This document shows, piece after piece, positions 1 to 6,517 of a stretch of 7,814 nucleotides of DNA. Origin of the DNA: Gulosibacter massiliensis (GTDB lineage Bacteria; Actinomycetota; Actinomycetes; Actinomycetales; Microbacteriaceae). The notes beneath the pieces were generated by a model. The model ran no database searches. It was not told the DNA's origin and was given only the letters and a program-made list of their open reading frames with translations. A program made the translations under genes and the position numbers. The stretch spans positions 1-7,814 of the forward strand of contig CAMDKN010000058.1 of NCBI GenBank assembly GCA_945901035.1, given 5' to 3'. How positions within the stretch are numbered: position 1 is the first letter of the stretch; every line of letters begins with the position of its first letter.

Positions 1-1080
1 CGTCTTGCCGTCCCGCGCGGTCACCGTCAGGTTTTCGAGGCCGAGCGCCAACTGTTTCAGGTTGAGCGTGTGGGCTTCTTTCACATTCGGAACGATAAGC
101 CCGCGCGGGGTCGCCGCCGCGATGCCCAGATTCACGTAGTGGTGGACGATGATGTCCTTGTCGGTCCACGAGGAATTTACGGTGGGGTTTCGCTGGACCG
201 CCCAGACCACCGCGCGTGCCATCACCAGGAGCGGCGAGACTCGGATTCCCTGGAAATCGGGTGACGCTTTCAAGCGTTTGACGAAGTCCATTGTTCGGGT
301 AGCGTCCACGTCCACAAAAACCGACACGTGCGGGGCTTCGAACTTGGACTTGACCATCGCCGCGGCGATCGCTTTCCGCACTCCCTTGACCGGGATGTAC
401 TCCTCGCGTTCCTGAGGCCACTCCGGCGTTGCGACGTTTCGGAAGACGGTTTTGACCTGCGACTGTCGGATGACATCATCGCGGGTGACTTCGCCGTGTG
501 AACCCGTCGCCAACACACTCTGGATGTCCACGCCGAGCTCTTTGGCGAGTTTGCGAACGGGTGGTTTGGCCAGCACCGCAACCGCGCTGGCGGCGGCAGC
601 GGGATAGACCACGGGGGGAGTCGCTGGCGAGGCGGCGGGTGCGGTCGAAGTGGCGGCGGACGACGTTCGCGATCCGCGGCGCGACGTCACGCGACCGCCA
701 CTGCCGTATCCGACCAAGACGGGCTCGGGAGCGGCGGCGGGCTTTTTTGACGACGCGCCTTGTGCGGGGGCGGCCTTCGCGGGAGGTGTGGCCTGCGCAA
801 CCGGTCCAGGAGCCGGGTGAAGCGGGGCGGGGATCGCACCCTCGGCGTCAACTTGAATGATGGATTTTCCGACGGGGACGGAGTCACCCTCGCCGGCGAG
901 TAACGCGACGATGGTGCCGGCGAACGGGCTGGGTAATTCGACGAGGGACTTGGCCGTTTCAATCTCGACCAGGATGTCGTTGATCGCGACGACGTCTCCG
1001 ACCGCGACACGCCACTGGACGATTTCTGCCTCGGTCAAACCTTCGCCGACATCGGGAAGTGGGAAATCTACGACGGCCAT
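1..1080 (-). CDS. bkdC: E2 component (dihydrolipoyl acyltransferase) of a 2-oxoacid dehydrogenase, branched-chain type; C-terminus cut by the window edge
   Basis: This is the acyltransferase core of a 2-oxoacid dehydrogenase complex. It moves the acyl group from E1 to CoA on a lipoyl arm in the cytoplasm. I translated 360 residues from the ATG at 1080, and the frame stays open to base 1. A single lipoyl domain spans about residues 3-80, with lipoyl Lys44 in [15 protein letters not shown]. An Ala/Pro-rich linker (about 83-170) follows, with VLVGYG (121-126) and an Arg/Ser patch (130-141). The E1/E3-binding domain lies at about 170-205 ([14 protein letters not shown], then GEVTRDDV). The acyltransferase domain starts near 228 ([33 protein letters not shown]). 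The catalytic HxxxDG motif would lie past the edge, so roughly 70-90 residues are missing. The start lies 2 bases after the E1 beta stop, with GAGGGGG (1089-1095) 8 bases upstream as ribosome site. The branched-chain assignment rests on the lipoyl and linker motifs and on the E1 neighbours. A PDH-type E2 is the alternative. Confidence 0.93.
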   Translation of the reverse strand, partial: MAVVDFPLPDVGEGLTEAEIVQWRVAVGDVVAINDILVEIETAKSLVELPSPFAGTIVALLAGEGDSVPVGKSIIQVDAEGAIPAPLHPAPGPVAQATPPAKAAPAQGASSKKPAAAPEPVLVGYGSGGRVTSRRGSRTSSAATSTAPAASPATPPVVYPAAAASAVAVLAKPPVRKLAKELGVDIQSVLATGSHGEVTRDDVIRQSQVKTVFRNVATPEWPQEREEYIPVKGVRKAIAAAMVKSKFEAPHVSVFVDVDATRTMDFVKRLKASPDFQGIRVSPLLVMARAVVWAVQRNPTVNSSWTDKDIIVHHYVNLGIAAATPRGLIVPNVKEAHTLNLKQLALGLENLTVTARDGKT

Positions 1081-1082
1081 GT

Positions 1083-2060
1083 TTAGTACCCCCTCGCTCG
1101 GTCTACGGCGTCGAGAATGCGGTCGACGTCCGGCAAAAACAGCGACTCGAGGTGGGCCGGCGGGAAGGGCACATCGAAGCCGCTGACGCGAATCACGGGC
1201 GCTTCGAGATAGTAAAACGCGCGCTCCGCCACGGTCGCGGCGATCTCCGAACCAACCGACGTGCTTCCCGGGGCTTCCTGGGCGACGATGAGTCGACTGG
1301 TTTTTTCCACCGACGAGAGGATGGGGTCGTAGTCAATCGGCGAAAGTGACCGCAAATCGACCACTTCGAGGCTTATTCCCTCGCCGGCGGCGACCTCGGC
1401 GGCATCGAGAAGCATCGCGACCATCGCACCGTGACCCACGACCGTCACGTCTGTTCCGGTGCGAACGACTCGCGACTGGTGCAGTGGTGCCGGAGTGCCG
1501 TCCGTGTCCACGTCGCTCTTCGGCCAATACCGCGCCTTCGGCTCGAGGAAAATGACGGGATCGTTGGACTGAATGGCCTGTTGAATCATGTGATAGCCGT
1601 CATTCGGCGTCGCCGGTGAAACGACCCGCAGCCCGGAGGTGTGGGTGAAATAAGCTTCGGGGCTTTCCTGGTGGTGTTCGATTGCGCCGATGTGACCGCC
1701 GTAGGGGATGCGAATCACGAGGGGAAAGGATTGGTCGCCCTGGTGACGGGACGTGAGTTTGGCGAGTTGCGACACAATCTGGTCGATTGCGGGATACACG
1801 AAACCGTCGAATTGGATTTCGCAGACGGGCCGAAATCCGCGCATCGCGAGACCGATGGCGGTTCCCACGATTCCCGACTCCGCGAGAGGGGTGTCGAGTA
1901 CACGGTTTTCACCGAATTCGGTCTTCAGCCCCTCGGTCACACGGAACACGCCGCCGAGCGTCCCGATGTCCTCCCCCATGAGAAGCACGCGGTCGTTTTC
2001 GTGCATGGCGCGCTGCAATCCGCGATTGATGGCTTTCGCCAGCGAAAGGTTCTCGGTCAT
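1083..2060 (-). CDS. bkdB: E1 beta subunit of branched-chain 2-oxoacid dehydrogenase
   Basis: This is the beta chain of the thiamine-diphosphate E1 heterotetramer, which decarboxylates 2-oxoacids and acylates the E2 lipoyl group. Its 325 residues are the normal length for the family. Family blocks visible are [18 protein letters not shown] (28-45), the [11 protein letters not shown] block (56-66) with a Glu that in relatives contacts the thiamine ring, [13 protein letters not shown] (75-87), [20 protein letters not shown] (117-136) and a C-terminal transketolase-C domain (about 197-320) with [11 protein letters not shown] and [12 protein letters not shown]. Its ATG overlaps the E1 alpha stop as ATGA (2057-2060), indicating translational coupling. 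GGGGGTGA (2064-2071) is a close ribosome site. The gene order alpha-beta-E2 and tight spacing make a single operon. PDH E1 beta is the closest alternative annotation. Confidence 0.95.
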   Translation of the reverse strand: MTENLSLAKAINRGLQRAMHENDRVLLMGEDIGTLGGVFRVTEGLKTEFGENRVLDTPLAESGIVGTAIGLAMRGFRPVCEIQFDGFVYPAIDQIVSQLAKLTSRHQGDQSFPLVIRIPYGGHIGAIEHHQESPEAYFTHTSGLRVVSPATPNDGYHMIQQAIQSNDPVIFLEPKARYWPKSDVDTDGTPAPLHQSRVVRTGTDVTVVGHGAMVAMLLDAAEVAAGEGISLEVVDLRSLSPIDYDPILSSVEKTSRLIVAQEAPGSTSVGSEIAATVAERAFYYLEAPVIRVSGFDVPFPPAHLESLFLPDVDRILDAVDRARGY

Positions 2061-3169
2061 CGGTCACCCCCGAACGATGCCTCGTATTCGGTGAGCCAGG
2101 CTTTCTGGGCGACCATGAGGGGGTGCTCATCCGTGTAGACGTGATCGAACATGGCGTCGATGGTCGGTGGGGTGTGTTCGAGCAGGCGGCGGCGCACATC
2201 GGCGGCGAGGTCCTCGCCCTCCTGTTTGACCTGCTCGAAGAAAGAGTCCTGTTCACCCTTCGCGCGCAGAAACTTGTCGAACCGCGCAATCGGGTCGCGC
2301 GTCTTCCACAAATCTTCTTCGGACTGTTCCCGGTACTTCGTCGGGTCGTCACTGGTCGTGTGAGCGCCCAGTCGATATGTCTGCGCTTCGATAAATCGAG
2401 GCCCCTTGCCCGAACGGGCGTCGTCGAGCGCCAACTTCGTCACCGCATACGAGATGAGGACGTCATTGCCGTCGATTTGGTACGACTCGATACCGAAGCC
2501 CTCGCCGCGCTGATACAACGGGCTGCGGGACTGCCGAACCACGGGAACGGAAATCGCGTATTGATTGTTCTGTAAAAAGAAGACAATCGGGGATTGGTAG
2601 GACTGCGCAAAAACGAGCGCCTCGTTGGCATCGCCTTCGCTGCTGGCGCCGTCACCGAAATAGACGATGGTGGCTTCGTCTGTGGACGCGTCACCCGTGC
2701 CGGATTTTCCCTCCATCGCGGTTCCCATCGCGTATCCGACCGCGTGCAATGCCTGCGAGCTGAGAACGATCGTGTACAACCGGAATCGTGCGTCGTTCGG
2801 GTTCCACCCGCCGTGAGTGTGCCCGCGCAACAGCGCGAGAATCGCAACCGGATCGACGCCACGGATGCGCGCGATGGCGTGTTCGCGGTAGGAGGGGAAG
2901 ATCGTGTCCTGTTCACGCGTCGCGAACGCCGAACCGACCTGCGCGCCTTCTTGGCCGAGGCTGGGGACCCACAGGGCGAGTTGGCCCTGGCGTTGTAAAT
3001 TCCCCGATTCGATGTCAAAACGCCTCGTCACAACCATTTCCCGATAGAAATCCCGAAGTTGCTCGTCCGACAACGCGTCCACGAGCGCTCGGTGTTGTTC
3101 CGTGCGGTCACTTTCGACCAAAACTCCGTCGACGGACAGGAGTTGCAGGGTCGCCTCGGTATAGGGCAT
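2057..3169 (-). CDS. bkdA: E1 alpha subunit of branched-chain 2-oxoacid dehydrogenase
   Basis: This is the alpha chain of the thiamine-diphosphate-dependent E1 enzyme. With E1 beta it oxidatively decarboxylates branched-chain 2-oxoacids from Val, Leu and Ile to feed branched acyl-CoA to E2. It has 370 residues, full length for the family. The thiamine-binding motif runs from FGDGASSEGDANEA (171-184) to the QNNQYAIS block (200-207), the expected GDG...NN spacing. The loop YRLGAHTTSDDPTKYR (265-280) resembles the BCKDH form (H-S/T-T-S-D-D) more than the PDH form. FPSYREHA (91-98) and GGWNPNDARFR (120-130) also match the family. It is the first gene of the operon. No Shine-Dalgarno is visible before the ATG at 3169. 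Instead a -10-like TAGTCT lies exactly at -12 to -7, suggesting a leaderless mRNA. In-frame upstream extension is unlikely because the divergent gene begins 49 bases away. Confidence 0.94.
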   Translation of the reverse strand: MPYTEATLQLLSVDGVLVESDRTEQHRALVDALSDEQLRDFYREMVVTRRFDIESGNLQRQGQLALWVPSLGQEGAQVGSAFATREQDTIFPSYREHAIARIRGVDPVAILALLRGHTHGGWNPNDARFRLYTIVLSSQALHAVGYAMGTAMEGKSGTGDASTDEATIVYFGDGASSEGDANEALVFAQSYQSPIVFFLQNNQYAISVPVVRQSRSPLYQRGEGFGIESYQIDGNDVLISYAVTKLALDDARSGKGPRFIEAQTYRLGAHTTSDDPTKYREQSEEDLWKTRDPIARFDKFLRAKGEQDSFFEQVKQEGEDLAADVRRRLLEHTPPTIDAMFDHVYTDEHPLMVAQKAWLTEYEASFGGDR

Positions 3170-3175
3170 ACGTCA

Positions 3176-3181
3176 AGACTA
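3176..3181 (-). promoter_or_regulatory. Probable -10 element for a leaderless bkdA transcript
   Basis: On the minus strand TAGTCT fits TANNNT and sits at -12 to -7 relative to the bkdA ATG at 3169. That would place transcription start on or beside the A of the ATG. No ribosome site is visible before the ATG, which agrees. No convincing -35 is seen around 3199-3204 (ACTCTC on the minus strand). This call is inference from position and consensus. Confidence 0.55.
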
Positions 3182-3206
3182 ACTGTTTCGGCTGTGCAGA
3201 GAGTCG

Positions 3207-3212
3207 TAAGGT
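3207..3212 (+). promoter_or_regulatory. Probable -10 element for a leaderless PF04020-gene transcript
   Basis: TAAGGT fits TANNNT and sits exactly at -12 to -7 before the ATG at 3219, so transcription would begin at the start codon. The corresponding -35 position (about 3184-3189, TGTTTC) is weak. It lies 2 bases from the -10 of the opposite-strand bkdA promoter, so the two RNA polymerase footprints would overlap. Confidence 0.55.
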
Positions 3213-3218
3213 ATTGGT

Positions 3219-3623
3219 ATGGTCCGATTGATTTTAGGTCTACTCATCAACACCGCCGCCCTGTGGGTTGCCGACTGGTTTGTCGAGGGCATCCACCTCG
3301 TTCCCTTCGGTGAAGGCGAGCCCAACCTCGTCTTGTCCTACATCGCCGTTGCCGCGGTGTTCGGGGTGGTCAATGCGGTCATCGGCAACCTCATTCGAAT
3401 CGTTGCCTTCCCGTTGTATCTGCTCACACTGGGACTCGTTGCCATTGTTGTGAACGCCGGATTGCTCATGCTCGTGTCGCAAGTGACACCGTTCATGGGC
3501 TTTGGCTTGGTCATCGACGATTTCTCGTGGGGCGTCATCGGCGCTCTCGTCGTATCCCTCTGCAACTGGCTGCTCGGTATCGTGCTGCGGCCGTTCATGA
3601 GCTCCGCTGTCCCTAGCCGCTAG
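3219..3623 (+). CDS. Small four-helix membrane protein of the PF04020 'phage holin family' type
   Basis: This 134-residue integral membrane protein has about four hydrophobic helices, at roughly residues 3-22, 38-58, 62-86 and 102-124. The FPLYLLTLGLVAIVVNAGLL stretch (64-83) is the hallmark block of PF04020, a widespread family often labelled phage holin or 'membrane protein of unknown function'. It is common on ordinary bacterial chromosomes, and nothing phage-like surrounds it here, so I do not infer a lysis role. There is no separate signal peptide; the first helix serves as anchor. It is divergent from the bkd operon, and its end overlaps the convergent hydrolase gene by 11 bases (3613-3623). 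The start is supported by the -10-like TAAGGT at -12 to -7 and the lack of a ribosome site. Family assignment is from recall of the motif; the cellular role is unknown. Confidence 0.85.
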   Translation: MVRLILGLLINTAALWVADWFVEGIHLVPFGEGEPNLVLSYIAVAAVFGVVNAVIGNLIRIVAFPLYLLTLGLVAIVVNAGLLMLVSQVTPFMGFGLVIDDFSWGVIGALVVSLCNWLLGIVLRPFMSSAVPSR

Positions 3624-4644
3624 TCGTCGCCCGAAACCAGGTCGCAGTGCCCACGGTGGTTGCGTGGATTCGCGACTCCAGCGATTGCAGCGCCGGGTCG
3701 CCCAACTGAACAACCGCTGCGGTGGACGACCGGTAGTTTTCGGCTCGGTGTGCGTCAGCACCGAGAACGCGCGGTTCGGGGTGAACCAACCAGGTCGTTC
3801 CGTTCGCGTTGTGGACGGTTCCTCCGAGTGCCGGAACGGGGTCTTCGGGGTGTGCGACGTGAACGGTCGGCACACCGTGGGGGTCGGCCACGACTCCGAC
3901 CGGAGTGCCGATGGTGAAGACCGCATCCACGGTGAATCGTCCGGAGCTGGCGAGCGCCACCCCAATCAATCCGCCCTGTGAGTGTCCCGTGATGACGAGT
4001 GGGGTCTCGTGAGTCACGCCGGCTTCGCGAAGGGCGGTTTCGGTGGCCGAGAGGGACCGGGCCTGACCGGTTCGAAGGAAATCCGCATTGGACCCCGCCC
4101 ACCACGGGTTCTCGGGTCCGGCAGAAAAGTCGGTACCCGCGATGTAGACCTCGAATCGGAGCCCGTCGTCCGAATCGAATCGGTCGATTCGGACCTGATC
4201 GTCACCGGTCGGAATACGCATGCTCCGGTCGACGAGAGTGCGAGGGGCAGGGACCGCCGCCACGCGTTTCGTCACCATCATCGGTTCAAAGCGAGGGGGG
4301 ACGGGCTGGGCCGGTGTGTGTTCGACGACCCACTGGCTGAGGGGTCGTAGCAGGGGCCACGGGGCGCCGGTTGCGATGCGCGAACGCGAAGCTTCGCCCG
4401 GATCGATCGTCGAGATGACGCCATCGATGTCGTCTCGCACGTCGGCGATGTCCCTCGCAACACGGTTGAGTTCGTGCCACAGCGCCACTCGCTCGGGGTC
4501 GAACTGCAGTCGGCCCGGAGCGCCAATTTCGGACGCCGCCTCATCCAACAACGCCACCGTTCGACGGAGGTCCTCTGACCGCACGACGAGAGCCTCGAGG
4601 GTGTATCGAAACGTCCCCGCGGAAACGGATATGGGCGGGATCAT
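3613..4644 (-). CDS. Alpha/beta hydrolase (serine esterase/lipase-like) with helical N-terminal domain
   Basis: This predicted serine hydrolase has 343 residues from the ATG at 4644. GHSQGG (220-225) is the nucleophile elbow with Ser222. Asp268 (HPEDPVPALGG) and His299 (GADAHRAENY) fall in the right order and spacing for a Ser-Asp-His triad. EVYIAGTDFS (165-174) looks like an early core strand with a possible oxyanion region. Residues 1 to about 115 are a separate, mostly helical domain rich in charged residues (20-80). No signal peptide or membrane helix is visible. The start is chosen because ATG 4642-4644 overlaps the upstream small gene's TGA as ATGA. The frame stays open to 4815, but that 57-residue extension is Arg-rich and overlaps the small gene. 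The substrate is unknown. The helical domain plus a WxG-bearing neighbour recalls type VII secretion-associated hydrolases, which is inference. No YxxxD/E export motif was found. Confidence 0.82.
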   Translation of the reverse strand: MIPPISVSAGTFRYTLEALVVRSEDLRRTVALLDEAASEIGAPGRLQFDPERVALWHELNRVARDIADVRDDIDGVISTIDPGEASRSRIATGAPWPLLRPLSQWVVEHTPAQPVPPRFEPMMVTKRVAAVPAPRTLVDRSMRIPTGDDQVRIDRFDSDDGLRFEVYIAGTDFSAGPENPWWAGSNADFLRTGQARSLSATETALREAGVTHETPLVITGHSQGGLIGVALASSGRFTVDAVFTIGTPVGVVADPHGVPTVHVAHPEDPVPALGGTVHNANGTTWLVHPEPRVLGADAHRAENYRSSTAAVVQLGDPALQSLESRIHATTVGTATWFRATTSG

Positions 4645-4838
4645 CCGCTCGTCCGCAGGCGCAACGACAACACGATGAGTCGGGAGCGAAATTCTTCGGC
4701 GATGCCGTCGAATGCGTTTCGAGCGGGGCCTGCCCACCCGCCGCGCGATTGTGACAACACCAACACCGCAATCGCATCGTCCACGAGGTGCTGAGCGGGA
4801 GAAGCCGGTTCGCACATCACTCCAGGAGTGTGGGGCAT
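4641..4838 (-). CDS. Very small WxG-motif protein, partner of the downstream hydrolase
   Basis: This is a hypothetical protein of 65 residues from ATG 4838, or 58 from ATG 4817. A hydrophobic amphipathic helix (AQHLVDDAIAVLVLSQ) is followed by a turn SRGGWAG and a second helix (PARNAFDGIAEEFRSRL). The W-x-G turn followed by A..AF....EEF is the layout of WXG100 (EsxA-like) helical hairpins, but the protein is well under the usual ~100 residues. Its TGA overlaps the hydrolase ATG (ATGA, 4641-4644), strong evidence that it is a real, coupled gene. It lies in the tail of a long reading frame antisense to purB; only this tail is believable. The start is uncertain. 4838 has GGA at 3 bases' spacing (GGGCGGAAA before ATG), while 4817 has GGAG only 2 bases away. 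No function is assigned. It may bind the hydrolase's N-terminal domain. Confidence 0.65.
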   Translation of the reverse strand: MPHTPGVMCEPASPAQHLVDDAIAVLVLSQSRGGWAGPARNAFDGIAEEFRSRLIVLSLRLRTSG

Positions 4839-4913
4839 TTTCCGCCCGGCCGCGCGTCGTGACAGTCGAAGGTGGGACGGTGGTGCGAACCCGTGGGTTG
4901 GGGAGAAAACTGA

Positions 4914-4920
4914 GAGAATA
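4914..4920. promoter_or_regulatory. Candidate shared -10 region between purB and the WxG/hydrolase unit
   Basis: The 7 bases GAGAATA can be read both ways. On the plus strand GAGAAT sits at -12 to -7 before the purB ATG (A at -11 and T at -7 kept, G in place of the first T). On the minus strand TATTCT (4915-4920) is a full TANNNT and would start a transcript near 4908, giving the WxG gene a leader of about 70 bases. No good -35 was recognised on either strand. The spacer 4839-4925 holds nothing else I can name. Confidence 0.4.
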
Positions 4921-4925
4921 GGAGT

Positions 4926-6302
4926 ATGGCCCTCTCCCCTCAGCCGCTCAGCCCGCTCGATGGTCGTTACCACGCGGCGGTGGCCGAAATCGGCGACCAT
5001 CTGTCCGAGGCGGGACTCAACCGAGCGCGGGTTCACGTCGAGATCGAGTGGATCATTCGGCTCGTCGATGAGGGGCTTTTCGGGGCGACGTTGAGCGCCG
5101 ACGAGCGGCTCGGACTCCGTGATGTTGCGTCCAATTTCGGTGACGCCGATGTCGCGCGCATCGCCCAGCTCGAAGCGACGACCCAACACGATGTCAAGGC
5201 GGTGGAATACCTCGTTCGCGAACACCTCGAAAAGCTGGGTCTGTCGCGACTTGCCGAACTGACCCACTTCGCGTGCACGAGCGAGGACATCAACAATCTG
5301 GCGTACGGGATCACCCTCGGTTCCGCGGTCCGCGAGGTGTGGCGACCCGCGATGGTCGCTCTGATGGAGGATTTGACTGCCCTTGCGCGCGCGGAACGGG
5401 ACACGCCCATGCTGTCCCGCACCCACGGGCAACCCGCGACCCCGACGACGTTCGGAAAAGAAATCGCGGTGTTCGTCCATCGCCTCACCCGCCTTCTCGA
5501 CTCCATCGACAGCGTGCGATTGTCCGGCAAGTTCTCGGGTGCGACGGGAACCTTTTCCGCCCACGTCGCCGCCGCCCCCGACGTCGACTGGATTCGCGTG
5601 TCTCATGACTTCGTTGAGTCGCTCGGGCTCGAATGGAACCCGCTCACGACACAAATCGAATCCCACGACAGTCAGGCGGCGCTCCTCACCCGCATCAGCC
5701 ACGTGAACCGTGTCCTTCACAACCTCTGTACCGACATGTGGACGTACATCTCGCTCGGCTTCATCACGCAGATTCCCGTCGCCGGCACCACCGGGTCGTC
5801 GACGATGCCCCACAAGGTGAACCCGATCCGGTTTGAAAACGCCGAAGCCAACCTCGAAATCGCGTCCGCCCTGGGTGATGCTCTCGCGGCAACTCTTGTG
5901 ACGTCACGGTTGCAGCGCGACCTCACCGACTCGACCACGCAGCGAAATCTCGGTGTCGCGCTCGGCCATTCACTTCTCGCCGTGACGAATATCCGGCAGG
6001 GACTCACGCAGATCGCCGTGGATCACGCCGCGCTGAGCGACGACTTGGGTGCGAACCTCGAGGTTCTCGGCGAGGCAATCCAGACAGTCTTGAGGGCCGA
6101 ACGAGCGGCCGGCACGACCACTATCGACAATCCCTACGAACTCCTCAAGGAACTCACTCGAGGAAAGCGTCTCACCGAGCAAGGACTCCGAGCGTTCATC
6201 GAGGGACTCGAGATGTCCGAGGACGGCAAAGCTCGATTACTCGCTCTGACCCCCGCGACCTACATCGGACACGCATCGAAACTCGTCGATTACCTGCGCT
6301 AG
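4926..6302 (+). CDS. purB: Adenylosuccinate lyase
   Basis: This cytoplasmic purine enzyme catalyses two fumarate-releasing steps: SAICAR to AICAR, and adenylosuccinate to AMP. It has 458 residues, matching the E. coli-type PurB length (about 456) rather than the shorter Bacillus type. Motifs in order are LSPLDGRY (8-15), TTQHDVKAVEY (85-95), TSEDINN (118-124), SRTHGQPATPTTFGKE (164-179) with the conserved catalytic His167, and the fumarase-superfamily signature GSSTMPHKVNPIRFENAEAN (290-309) with the catalytic serine loop Ser291/Ser292. LQRDLTDSTTQRN (329-341) is also typical. All expected active-site blocks are intact. The start MALSPQPLSPLDGRY agrees with relatives. AGGAG is only 1 base from the ATG, too close for a normal ribosome site, so a leaderless start is possible. 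Its TAG shares a CTAG (6299-6302) with the convergent small membrane gene. No other purine gene is in the window. Confidence 0.97.
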   Translation: MALSPQPLSPLDGRYHAAVAEIGDHLSEAGLNRARVHVEIEWIIRLVDEGLFGATLSADERLGLRDVASNFGDADVARIAQLEATTQHDVKAVEYLVREHLEKLGLSRLAELTHFACTSEDINNLAYGITLGSAVREVWRPAMVALMEDLTALARAERDTPMLSRTHGQPATPTTFGKEIAVFVHRLTRLLDSIDSVRLSGKFSGATGTFSAHVAAAPDVDWIRVSHDFVESLGLEWNPLTTQIESHDSQAALLTRISHVNRVLHNLCTDMWTYISLGFITQIPVAGTTGSSTMPHKVNPIRFENAEANLEIASALGDALAATLVTSRLQRDLTDSTTQRNLGVALGHSLLAVTNIRQGLTQIAVDHAALSDDLGANLEVLGEAIQTVLRAERAAGTTTIDNPYELLKELTRGKRLTEQGLRAFIEGLEMSEDGKARLLALTPATYIGHASKLVDYLR

Positions 6303-6517
6303 TCGTGAGGGTTGTTGTCGGGCTTTGACACCTGCGGGCTCATCGCCAGCACCAACATGGCGAGAGTGATGATGGTCACGACAAACGTCGCACCCCCGAA
6401 GATGGACGCCAGGGTCACATCGCGAGTGACCATGAGGACAATACCTCCGACGAAGAATGCGGCGACGGCGGAGAGCCCGACGAGTTCGGCGGGGCGGGTT
6501 TTATCGCTTCGAGGCAC
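6299..6517 (-). CDS. Small two-helix membrane protein, function unknown
   Basis: This 72-residue protein has two hydrophobic helices (about 12-30 and 36-58) joined by the short loop TRDVT, a basic N-terminus (PRSDKTRP) and a polar C-terminal tail (QVSKPDNNPHD). It resembles the small uncharacterised two-helix proteins found near purB in Microbacteriaceae, some carrying loose names such as 'amino acid transporter'. This is from recall, and at this size I do not support a transport role. The start is GTG at 6517. It lies inside the end of the upstream gene, a 17-base overlap in another frame, with AGGTGA (6524-6529) 6 bases ahead as ribosome site. The next in-frame ATG falls inside helix 1. Its TAG interlocks with the purB TAG. 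Confidence 0.75.
   Translation of the reverse strand: MPRSDKTRPAELVGLSAVAAFFVGGIVLMVTRDVTLASIFGGATFVVTIITLAMLVLAMSPQVSKPDNNPHD

Noticed and set aside
1641..2138. 165-codon plus-strand frame over E1 beta
   Set aside because: It is antisense to a clearly recognised gene; its composition looks like a GC-rich shadow frame and shows no motif.
2440..3018. 192-codon minus-strand frame inside E1 alpha
   Set aside because: It is an alternate-frame shadow of E1 alpha, full of Arg/Ser/Thr and without domain features.
3171..3176. TTGACG on the minus strand just before bkdA as a -35 box
   Set aside because: It lies within 7 bases of the ATG, so any transcript from it would begin inside the gene; the TAGTCT hexamer explains the start better.
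3219..3623. Prophage remnant, suggested by the 'phage holin' family label
   Set aside because: No integrase, lysin, tail or capsid gene, no attachment repeats and no compositional break. PF04020 is common on normal chromosomes.
3240..3965. 241-codon minus-strand frame spanning the PF04020 gene and the hydrolase end
   Set aside because: It overlaps two well-supported genes and its residues are polar and unstructured, as in shadow frames. The PF04020 translation shows clear membrane helices.
4645..4815. 57-residue N-terminal extension of the hydrolase frame
   Set aside because: It is Arg-rich, low-plausibility sequence lying over the small WxG gene. The ATGA junction at 4641-4644 gives a better start.
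4641..5813. A 390-codon open frame antisense to purB
   Set aside because: Most of it is the complement of purB and has no recognisable family features. PurB is intact with all its motifs. Only the last ~60 codons (4641-4838), which lie mostly outside purB and are coupled to the hydrolase, are kept as a gene.
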